This document shows positions 56,573 through 64,000 of a stretch of DNA of 64,000 bases, in pieces. The position numbers and the translations under genes are program-made. The stretch's first letter is position 1. Each line of letters begins with the position of its first letter. The stretch spans positions 186,001-250,000 of the forward strand of contig NZ_JAJHPU010000015.1 of assembly GCF_020831405.1 (NCBI RefSeq), in the 5' to 3' direction. A model generated the notes under the pieces. That model was not told where the DNA came from. It saw nothing but the letters and a program-made list of their open reading frames with translations, and did no database searches. The stretch is from Pseudomonas oryzagri. Its GTDB lineage: Bacteria > Pseudomonadota > Gammaproteobacteria > Pseudomonadales > Pseudomonadaceae.

Positions 56573-59500
56573 GGCGCTTCACCAACTGCTGGATGTGTTC
56601 GAGCAGCACCGCTTCCTGATAGGGCTTGCCGAGGTACTGGTTGACGCCGATGCCGAGGGCGCGTTCGCGGTGTTTCTCGCCGGTACGCGAGGTGATCATG
56701 ATGATCGGCAGATCCTTGAGGCGTTCGTCGTGACGTACCAGGGTGGCCACCTCGAAGCCGTCCATGCGCGGCATCTCGATGTCCAGCAGCATGACGTCCG
56801 GCAGCACCTCCTGCAGCTGGGCGATGGCGTCGACCCCGTCCTTGGCGGTGACCACCTCCATGCCGTTGCGTTCCAGCAGGCGCGTGGTCACCTTGCGCAC
56901 GGTGACCGAGTCGTCGACCACCATGACCAGCGGCGGGCGCTGCTGGTCGGCCGTCTCGGCGACCGGGCGCGCTGCGCCGGCATGCCGCGGCAGTTGCTGG
57001 GCATGGCGAGCCCGCAGGGTGGCCAGCAGGTCGAGAATCACCACGACGCGACCATCGCCGAGGATGGTCGCCCCGGAGATCCCGGACACGCCGGAGAACT
57101 GCGCGCCCAGGCTCTTCACCACGATTTCCCGCGAACCGGCCAGGCTGTCCACCTGCACTGCAGTGGCGTATTCCGCCGAGCGCACCAGCACCACCGGCAG
57201 CGGCAGGCTCTGGCCGCTGAGCTTGGGATGCTGACCGTTGTTCAGCAGCTCGCCGAGGTACTTGACCTGATATTCCTGCCCCGCATATTCGAAACGCGGG
57301 GCGTTGGGCTGATAGTAGGCCTCCAGCTCGAACGGCGAGATCCGTACGATACCTTCCACGGTGTTCAGCGGGATGGCGTACAAGTCCTCGCCGGAGAGCA
57401 CCATCAGCGCCCGGTTGACCGACACGGTGAACGGCAGGCGGACCAGGAAACGGGTGCCCTGGCCGGGCACCGAGTCGATGGTCACCGTGCCGCCGAGCTG
57501 CTTGACCCCGGCGGCCACCACGTCCATACCCACCCCGCGGCCGGAGATCTGGGTGACCTTGGTGGCGGTGGAGAAACCGGCCTCGAGGATGAACTGCAGC
57601 ACCTCGTAGTCGGAAAGGTCGGCGTCGGCGGTCATCAGGCCGCGTTCCAGGGCCTTGCGGCGCACGGCGGCGATATTCACACCCGCGCCATCGTCGGCCA
57701 GGGTCAGCAGAATGTCGCCACCTTCGCGGCTCAGACTCAGGCGGATCGTGCCGACGTCCGGCTTGCCGGCGGCGCGACGCGCCTCCAGGGGCTCGATGCC
57801 ATGGTCGACGGCGTTGCGCAGCATGTGCTCCAGCGGAGCGACCATGCCTTCCAGCACGCTGCGGTCCATCTCGCCTTCGGCGTTGTGCACCACCAGTTCG
57901 ATCTGCTTGCCCAGCTCGCCGGCGACCTGACGGACGATGCGGCGCAGGCGCGGCACCAGGCGGTCGAATGGCACCATGCGGGTACGCATCAGACCTTCCT
58001 GCAGCTCGGTGTTGACCCGTGCCTGTTGCAGCAACAGGGTTTCCGCGTCGCGGTTACGCGCGGCCAGGGTTTCCTTGAGGTCGAGCAGGTCGGAAGCCGA
58101 CTCGAACAGCGCGCGCGAGAGCTGCTGCAGCTGCGAGTAGCGGTCCATCTCCAGCGGGTCGAAGTCCTCGTAGCCGGCGCGTTCGCTCTCGGCCTGGTAG
58201 CGGGAGAGGATCTGCGCCTGGGTCTCGGTGTCCAAACGGCGCAGCTGGTCGCGCACCCGTTCGATGGTCGCCTCCATCTCGCTTAGGGTGAAGGCGGTGT
58301 CGTTGACCTGTTGTTCGACCCGGCCACGGAAGATGGAGGTCTCGCCGGCCAGGTTGACCAGGGCTTCAAGCAATTCGGCCGGAACCTTGACCAGCTCCTG
58401 CGGGGCACGACGGGCTTCCGCCTCGGCGGCGGCCTCGCGGGCACGCTGGACGAACGGCAGGATCTTGCGCGGCGCGAGCGGGGTGGTCGGGCTCAGGCGC
58501 TGCACCAACGGCGCCAGCCTGAACCGGGGCTCGACGGCCGTCGCGGGCGCTTCCGACAGCGCCGACTCGCCGGGCAGTTGACGCCGCAGCTGCTCCACAC
58601 CGTCGCGCAGACGCAGGCAACCGTCGCTGAGCGGGGACAACAGGGCCTGCAGCGCGTCGGCGTCGCCGCGCGCGCCGAGCAGACGCTGCTCGAGACTCTC
58701 GCTCAGCTCGCCGAAGGGCAGCTGACGCGCCAGGCGGGCGCCACCCTTGAGGGTCTGCAGGGCATGCAGCAGCTCATCGAGCGGCACCACGCCACTGTGC
58801 GCCCAGTCGGCCAGCGCCGCCTCCAGGCTGTCGAGCAGTTCGCCGACCTCCTCGAGGAACAGGGACAATACATCCCTGTCGTCCAACTCGGGGGCGTGAT
58901 AGACGCTCGGCTCGAACTCGGTTTCGCTGCTGGCGAGCGGCTCCTCCACCACCTCGACCGGCAGCGGCTCGGCCTCCACCGCAGTCTCCTGCGCCTGGAC
59001 CGGCAGCCCCAGGCTGCTGGCCTGCAACTCGTCGCGGGCGAGCTGTGCCTGCTGGCGGAAGGCGCGGATGGCGCCGATCTGCGCAGTCGCATCGGCGAGC
59101 GCCGCACCATCGCGCAGGGCTTCCAGCATCAGGGTCAGCCGATCGTGGCAGTCGTGCAGCAGACCGAACAGCGCCGGCGCGGCCTGCAGGCGACCGTCGC
59201 CGAGGCCTTCGTACAGGTACTCCAATTCGTGGGCCAGATCGCCCACTTCGCCGATCTCGGCCATGCGTGCGCCACCCTTGAGGGTGTGCAGGTCACGCTG
59301 CAGGCCCTCCAGACCGGTGCTACCGGCCCCGGCATCGATCCAGCGTTCCAGCGCCTCGCCGGCCGACTCGAGGATATCGAAGCCTTCCTCGAGGAAGATC
59401 TCCACCAGCTCCGGATCGCGCTCGACCACCTCCTCGCGCGGCAGAGCCGGAGCGAGCGCCGCAGGTGCAACCAACGGCTGCATGGTGGGCGCGGCCGTGG

Positions 59501-62500
59501 CTTCGGCTTCGGCTTCGGCTTCGGCTTCGGCTTCGGCTTCGGCTTCGGCTTCGGCTTCGGCTTCGGCTTCGGCTTCGGCTTCGGCTTCGGCTTCGGCTTC
59601 GGCTTCGGCTTCGGCTTCGGCTTCGGCTTCAGGATGCGGCGCGCTTGCAGCCAGGGGCAACTCCTCCGGCACGCCCTGGCGCAGGGCGCGCATCTGCGTG
59701 AGCAGTGCACCGGCGGCGGTCAGCGGCAGGCCGAGCTGCAGCTCTTCCGCCTGGCGGGCCAGCAGGTCATGCCCCTCATGCAGCAGGCGGGCGAAGGCGG
59801 GCGCCATCGCGAAGCGGCCGTCGGTCAGGCCTTCGTAGATCGATTCGAGTTCGTGGGCGAGGTCGCCGATGGCCCGCACCCCGGCCATGCGCGCCCCACC
59901 CTTGAGGGTATGCAGGTCGCGCTGCAGGGAAGCCAAAGCCGCGCGATCCTGCGGGGAGGCCAACCACTGCTCGAGGGCCAGGGCGGCACTTTCCAGAATA
60001 TCGCCGGCCTCTTCCAGGAAGATTTCCACCATCTCCGGATCGAACGCTTCCTCGGTCACGGCCGGAGCAGGCGCGAACGGCGCCGGCTCGGGCTCGGCGC
60101 TGGCCTCGAAAGCGGGTACGAAATCGCGAGCGGTTTCGGGCGACTCGAGCGGGGCCGCCGGATCGGCCAGCAGCCAGTCGAGGGAGGCATCGGACTCCGC
60201 AGACGATGACTGCGGCGCCTCGGCCTGAGGCTCAAGCAGCCACTCGCTCGGCACCGCCTCGGAGACGGCAAACGGTTGCTCGACCGATGGCTCATCCGCC
60301 AGGACGAAGTCACTCAGGAGCTCGTCCTCGACAGGCGCGGCGCTGGCGTCAGCTTTAAGCGGGGAGGACTGTGGCGCCTCGGCCTGAGGCTCAACCAGCC
60401 ACTCGCTCGGCACCGCCTCGGAGACGGCGAACGGTTGCGCGGTCGACGGCTCATCCGCCAGGACGAAGTCGCTCAGGAATTCGTCCTCGACAGGCGCGGC
60501 GCTGGCGTCGGCTTCAAGCGAGGAGGATTGCGGGGTCTCGGCCTGAGGCTCAACCAGCCACTCGCTCGGCACCGCCTCGGAGACGGCGAACGGTTGCGCG
60601 GTCGACGGCTCATCCGCCAGGACGAAGTCGCTCAGGAGTTCGTCCTCGACAGGCGCGGCGCTGGCGTCGGCCTCAAGCGGGGAGGACTGCGGCGTCTCGG
60701 TCTGAGGCTCAACCAGCCACTCGCTCGGCACCGCCTCGGAGGCAGCGACCGGTTGCGCGACTGACGGCTCATCCGTCAGAACGAAGTCGCTCAGGAATTC
60801 GTCCTCGACAGGCGCGGCGCTGGCGTCGGCTTCAAGCGAGGAGGATTGCGGGGTCTCGACCTGAGGCTCAACCAGCCACTCGCTCGGCACCGCCTCGGAG
60901 GCAGCGACCGGTTGCGCGACCGACGGCTCATCCGTCAGAACGAAGTCGCTAAGGGCCTCGTCCTCGGCAGGCGCCGCCTCCGGCCCCTCGCTGAGCAGCC
61001 AGGCCAGCGAAGGATCGACACCGCTGTCGGCCGGCGCCACGGGGGCGACGTCCGACGCCGGTTCGGCCGCGAACTCGGCCAACGGCAGGAACTCGAAGTC
61101 CGCCGCAGCATCATTGGCTTCCCCCTGGGTGGCGGACAACGCCGGCGCGGTATCCAGCGGCAGCCAATCGGCGGACAGATCGAACTCTGCCGGAGCATCG
61201 CCGCCAGACGAAACGACGGGCTCCGGAATGGTCGCGTCGTCCGGCAGCATCAGGGATTCGCGGGACTCGGTTGCGTCCTCCTCGCTCGCCGCCAGGCTTG
61301 GGCTGTCCACTTGGGCCGCGCCTTCCGGTGCAGGCCAGTCCAGCGACAGTTCGGTCTCGACTGCCAACGGCGCATCGACAAGTTGTTCCGGCTCAGCCGG
61401 TGTCGGCGCCAGGGCGATGGCCTGGCTGAGCAGGCGCTCCAGCGCCTGGACCCGCTCCGGCTGCGGACTGACCTCCAGTGCGGCAGCCACCTGATCCATC
61501 ATGCCGATCAAGGCTTCGTGAGCGGCCTCGACTTCGCGGAAGAAGGTCTCGTCGACCACCAGTCGCGATTCGCCCACCGCGGTGTAGATCGCCAGCAGGG
61601 CGCTGCACAGCACCTCGACCTGCGGCAGCTCGGCATGCCGTGCGCCATGGCCCAGGCTGGTCAGTTCCGTGCGCAGGGCTTCCAGCTCCTCGCGCTCGGC
61701 CGGATGACCGCGCCAGCGGGCGAGCAGTTCGTCGGCGTCGAGCAGGATGTCCATGCCTTCGGCGAGGAACTGACTGATCAGCTTGGGATCGCGCTTGGCC
61801 TGGCTGCGCCAGCTGGCTTCCGCCGCCGCCAACTGCTCCTGGTGCAGTTGCTGCACGCGGGCCAGCAGCTCGATGCTACCCGGCAGACTGGTCAGGGGCG
61901 CCTTGCCCAGTCCCTGCAGACCCTGCCGCAACAGGCGCTCGGCATCGCGCAGCAGCTCGACCATCGCAAGGCCAACCGGGATCAGGTTGGTCTTGAACTC
62001 CTTGAGCAGCTTCTCCAGCGGCGCCGCCACCTCGGCAATCGGCTGGATGCCGGCCATGTAGGCGCTGCCCTTGAGGGTGTGCAACGAACGCTGCAGCTCG
62101 TCGGTGACCGGCTGCGGCAATTCGCGCTCGCAGGCAGCGAGGAAGCGCGCCAAGGCCTCGAGATGGGCGTCGGCCTCGGTAGAGAACACCTCGAGGAGCA
62201 CCGGGTCGAGCAGCTCTCCCTCCGCCACGCAGGCCTCGGCCTCGAGCGGGGCATCGACCGCCGTCGCGACCGGCGCCACTTCGGGCTGCGCGGCGGCGGC
62301 AGTGGGCAGTGGCTCGCCTCTGGACAGCGCGTGGGCTGCCGCCGCCAAATGGTCGACGTCGTCGCGCTGGCGCTGCGCCTTGGCGGCATACTCCTCGACC
62401 AGTGCCGGCAGCAATGCCACCACATCGGCGATCAGCTGCAGCAACGGTGCATCGGCCTCGATGCTGCGATCGATGACCCGGTTGAGCATGTTCTCGATCG

Positions 62501-64000
62501 ACCAGGCCAGTTCACCGATGATCAGGGCGCGGACCATACGGCCGCTGCCCTTGAGGGTGTGGAAGGCCCGGCGGACTTCGGTCAGCGCTTCACGGTTGGT
62601 GACATTGGCCGACCATTGCGGCAGATATTCGTTGATGGTCTCGAGGACCTCGCCGGCCTCCTCGATGAAGACTTCCTGCAGGTCTTCGTCCACCGGTTCT
62701 TCGTCGGCCGGCGGCGGCAGCAGCTGCGGCGGGGCATCCTTGGCCGGCGGATTGATCGCCACCACCGGGGCGGCCATCACCGCGGCCAGGCTGAGCTCGG
62801 CCACGGCTTCCACGGGCGGAGCAACCGGCGCCTGGTCGGCCGTGGCGTCCGACGACACCGGCTCGACGACCTCCGGCTCCGTCACCGCTACCTCGACGGC
62901 CACTTCGGCGACCGGCGCCAGCGGCGCTGCGGCTTCTGCAGGCTCGGCGACCTCGGCCTGAGGGGCGATTTCGGCCAGGCTCGACACCACGTGCTCGGCC
63001 GGAGCCGCAACCGGTTCGGCGGCCATGACCGGGGCGGGCGGCGCCTCGCTCGGCAGGTCGAGAATCGAGCGGGTCGGCTGCAGGCCGTAGCCCAGGGCGG
63101 TCAGGCTTTCCTCGGCGACGTCGAGGATCAACTCGCTCTGGGTGGCGGGATCTTCGGCAATTCGCTCCAGGTAATACTCGACGCTGGTCAGGGCGTCGGC
63201 CAGGGTATCCAGGCTCTGCCAGCTGGGCACCGCCTGGCGCACCAGCAGCTGCTCGCGAATGTAGCGGCAGCAGGCATCCAGAAGCGCCGCGGCACGGCTC
63301 AGCGGAATCATGCCGAGACCACCGCGCACCTGGGTCAGCAGCTCTGGCACGCGGGCCAGGTGCTCGTGATTCCACTGCGAGGCGATGAACTCGATGATGG
63401 CGTCCTTGGCCTGCTCGAGACCGGTACGCGCCTCCTTGATCACCATCTGGTGAATCTGCGCCACGTCGGTGGTCGGCAGCAGGCTTTCCTCGGCCCGCTC
63501 GCCATCGGCAGGGCCGACCATGCCGGACAGACTCGCCTCGACGAACAGCAGGGCGCCGGCGATATCCATCAGCAGGGCGTCGCTGGCCTGCTGCTGGCCT
63601 GCGACCAAACGATCGATCACCCCCAGCTGGTCGGCGATCACCTTGCGCTGCTGGCCGAAGCCGAGCACCGCCAGGGTATCGGCGATCTGCTTGAGCGGGG
63701 CCTGCAGCACGGTCAGGGTGTCCAGGCGGCTGCGATCGCCGCGCACGAACAGGTCCAGGCTATCCTTGACCCGCACCAGCTCCTCGCACAGCGCACCGAC
63801 CACCGAGCGCATGGCATCGCGGTCGGGACCGGCCATACGCGCCCGTTCCTCGTCGACCACCCGGCTGTCGGGCAGTGCGTCGGCCAGCTGGAAGCGCGTC
63901 TTCAGCTCGCCGATGCGCCCTTCCTCGCTGGGACTCTTGGCCACGTAGAACAGCATGTGCTTGAGCAACTGGTCGGGGGCAGGCTGGTTGAGGGCCACCA
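56565..64000 (-). CDS. chpA: ChpA-like hybrid chemotaxis kinase, 5' end outside the window
   Basis: About 2478 residues are visible; the reading frame continues past 64000. The first residues (ALNQPAPDQLLKHMLFYVAK) match, from memory, an internal part of P. aeruginosa ChpA near residue 265, so the true start lies outside. Phosphotransfer-type domains in order: one with Thr in the His position (TQVRGGLGM, about 63330), then HTLKGSGR (about 62560), HTLKGSAY (62080), HTLKGGARMAG (59900), HTLKGGARMAE (59280), and one with Gln (QTLKGGARLA, 58750). Then CheA dimerisation, HATPase (RNAVDHGIEP, GRGVGMDVV), CheW and a C-terminal receiver (MVVDDSVTVRK, LLDIEMPRMDG). Acts with PilGHIJ in type IV pilus control. 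Confidence 0.95.
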   Translation of the reverse strand, partial: VALNQPAPDQLLKHMLFYVAKSPSEEGRIGELKTRFQLADALPDSRVVDEERARMAGPDRDAMRSVVGALCEELVRVKDSLDLFVRGDRSRLDTLTVLQAPLKQIADTLAVLGFGQQRKVIADQLGVIDRLVAGQQQASDALLMDIAGALLFVEASLSGMVGPADGERAEESLLPTTDVAQIHQMVIKEARTGLEQAKDAIIEFIASQWNHEHLARVPELLTQVRGGLGMIPLSRAAALLDACCRYIREQLLVRQAVPSWQSLDTLADALTSVEYYLERIAEDPATQSELILDVAEESLTALGYGLQPTRSILDLPSEAPPAPVMAAEPVAAPAEHVVSSLAEIAPQAEVAEPAEAAAPLAPVAEVAVEVAVTEPEVVEPVSSDATADQAPVAPPVEAVAELSLAAVMAAPVVAINPPAKDAPPQLLPPPADEEPVDEDLQEVFIEEAGEVLETINEYLPQWSANVTNREALTEVRRAFHTLKGSGRMVRALIIGELAWSIENMLNRVIDRSIEADAPLLQLIADVVALLPALVEEYAAKAQRQRDDVDHLAAAAHALSRGEPLPTAAAAQPEVAPVATAVDAPLEAEACVAEGELLDPVLLEVFSTEADAHLEALARFLAACERELPQPVTDELQRSLHTLKGSAYMAGIQPIAEVAAPLEKLLKEFKTNLIPVGLAMVELLRDAERLLRQGLQGLGKAPLTSLPGSIELLARVQQLHQEQLAAAEASWRSQAKRDPKLISQFLAEGMDILLDADELLARWRGHPAEREELEALRTELTSLGHGARHAELPQVEVLCSALLAIYTAVGESRLVVDETFFREVEAAHEALIGMMDQVAAALEVSPQPERVQALERLLSQAIALAPTPAEPEQLVDAPLAVETELSLDWPAPEGAAQVDSPSLAASEEDATESRESLMLPDDATIPEPVVSSGGDAPAEFDLSADWLPLDTAPALSATQGEANDAAADFEFLPLAEFAAEPASDVAPVAPADSGVDPSLAWLLSEGPEAAPAEDEALSDFVLTDEPSVAQPVAASEAVPSEWLVEPQVETPQSSSLEADASAAPVEDEFLSDFVLTDEPSVAQPVAASEAVPSEWLVEPQTETPQSSPLEADASAAPVEDELLSDFVLADEPSTAQPFAVSEAVPSEWLVEPQAETPQSSSLEADASAAPVEDEFLSDFVLADEPSTAQPFAVSEAVPSEWLVEPQAEAPQSSPLKADASAAPVEDELLSDFVLADEPSVEQPFAVSEAVPSEWLLEPQAEAPQSSSAESDASLDWLLADPAAPLESPETARDFVPAFEASAEPEPAPFAPAPAVTEEAFDPEMVEIFLEEAGDILESAALALEQWLASPQDRAALASLQRDLHTLKGGARMAGVRAIGDLAHELESIYEGLTDGRFAMAPAFARLLHEGHDLLARQAEELQLGLPLTAAGALLTQMRALRQGVPEELPLAASAPHPEAEAEAEAEAEAEAEAEAEAEAEAEAEAEAEAEAEAEAEAEAEATAAPTMQPLVAPAALAPALPREEVVERDPELVEIFLEEGFDILESAGEALERWIDAGAGSTGLEGLQRDLHTLKGGARMAEIGEVGDLAHELEYLYEGLGDGRLQAAPALFGLLHDCHDRLTLMLEALRDGAALADATAQIGAIRAFRQQAQLARDELQASSLGLPVQAQETAVEAEPLPVEVVEEPLASSETEFEPSVYHAPELDDRDVLSLFLEEVGELLDSLEAALADWAHSGVVPLDELLHALQTLKGGARLARQLPFGELSESLEQRLLGARGDADALQALLSPLSDGCLRLRDGVEQLRRQLPGESALSEAPATAVEPRFRLAPLVQRLSPTTPLAPRKILPFVQRAREAAAEAEARRAPQELVKVPAELLEALVNLAGETSIFRGRVEQQVNDTAFTLSEMEATIERVRDQLRRLDTETQAQILSRYQAESERAGYEDFDPLEMDRYSQLQQLSRALFESASDLLDLKETLAARNRDAETLLLQQARVNTELQEGLMRTRMVPFDRLVPRLRRIVRQVAGELGKQIELVVHNAEGEMDRSVLEGMVAPLEHMLRNAVDHGIEPLEARRAAGKPDVGTIRLSLSREGGDILLTLADDGAGVNIAAVRRKALERGLMTADADLSDYEVLQFILEAGFSTATKVTQISGRGVGMDVVAAGVKQLGGTVTIDSVPGQGTRFLVRLPFTVSVNRALMVLSGEDLYAIPLNTVEGIVRISPFELEAYYQPNAPRFEYAGQEYQVKYLGELLNNGQHPKLSGQSLPLPVVLVRSAEYATAVQVDSLAGSREIVVKSLGAQFSGVSGISGATILGDGRVVVILDLLATLRARHAQQLPRHAGAARPVAETADQQRPPLVMVVDDSVTVRKVTTRLLERNGMEVVTAKDGVDAIAQLQEVLPDVMLLDIEMPRMDGFEVATLVRHDERLKDLPIIMITSRTGEKHRERALGIGVNQYLGKPYQEAVLLEHIQQLVKRHE
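59499..59630. repeat. Perfect (GGCTTC)22 repeat coding 22 Glu-Ala pairs in chpA
   Basis: 132 bases, 22 copies of one hexamer without a single change, coding (Glu-Ala)22 on the minus strand. It lies in the linker between two phosphotransfer domains. Length changes stay in frame. A stiff or helical acidic spacer is likely. Confidence 0.95.
60185..60965. repeat. Five-copy 159-bp tandem repeat in chpA (53 residues each)
   Basis: Copies of the EWLVEPQ-coding segment recur at about 60222, 60381, 60540, 60699 and 60858, exactly 159 bp apart. The protein unit is EWLVEPQ.E.PQSS..EADA, SAAPVEDE.LSDFVL.DEPS, .AQP.A.SEAVPS. Copies differ by a few substitutions (F/L, V/A, T/A). Acidic and Pro-rich, so a flexible linker between phosphotransfer domains. 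Confidence 0.93.

Noticed and set aside
59499..60965. Possible CRISPR array from regularly spaced repeats
   Set aside because: The repeats are contiguous, in frame within chpA and have no unique spacers; no cas genes are present.
63951..63998. GTG at 63998 as the start of chpA
   Set aside because: The residues there correspond to an internal segment of known ChpA proteins and the frame stays open to the window edge, so the gene is simply cut by the window.

Overview
The window is chromosomal DNA of a GC-rich gammaproteobacterium, almost certainly a Pseudomonas or close relative. The gene order at 44-64 kb (sahH, metF, rhlE, then yceI/cytochrome b561, bioA, rsmE, chpC, chpB, chpA) matches, from memory, the P. 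aeruginosa PA0413-PA0432 neighbourhood without mexAB-oprM and chpDE. DUF2790, DUF3300/DUF2950, LigB and REP sequences with a REP-associated transposase point the same way. All functions are inferred by reading translated motifs; no database search was run.

Layout. 0.4-7 kb: a methyltransferase and AraC regulator, a divergent ada/alkA alkylation-repair pair with a likely Ada box, a thioesterase, a nitrilase-like amidase coupled to a GNAT acetyltransferase, and a SnoaL-like protein. 7-20 kb: two complete FUSC/DUF1656/HlyD/outer-membrane-factor efflux operons facing each other, each with its own divergent regulator (AraC/PobR-like and LysR), their 3' ends meeting at an 87-bp direct repeat. 20-27.5 kb: small secreted or low-complexity proteins, a MocR-type regulator divergent from a LysE exporter, a small DEDD exonuclease, a His/Asp-repeat protein, the DUF2950/DUF3300 pair and a 19-cysteine four-helix copper-binding protein.

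27.6-37.7 kb is an accessory defence island. It holds a type I restriction-modification set (hsdR, hsdM, hsdS), an ankyrin-repeat protein translationally coupled to hsdS, and an Mrr-like endonuclease, all on the minus strand. A RAYT transposase with REP pairs sits between hsdR and hsdM. An intact tRNA-Thr(UGU) bounds one side; a degenerate tRNA-like sequence sharing about 38 nt with it bounds the other, next to a truncated gene. No integrase is visible.

38-44 kb: dctB/dctD two-component genes, ligB, and a cytochrome c'-like protein. 44-48.7 kb: the methyl cycle, with an S-adenosylhomocysteine riboswitch ahead of sahH, then metF and the RNA helicase rhlE. 48.7-52.5 kb: an amino-acid-binding protein, a membrane diguanylate cyclase, YceI and a cytochrome b561. 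52.7-55 kb: bioA and rsmE. 55-64 kb: the end of the Chp chemosensory cluster for type IV pili, with chpA running off the window; chpA carries a perfect 22-copy hexanucleotide (Glu-Ala) repeat and five copies of a 53-residue repeat.
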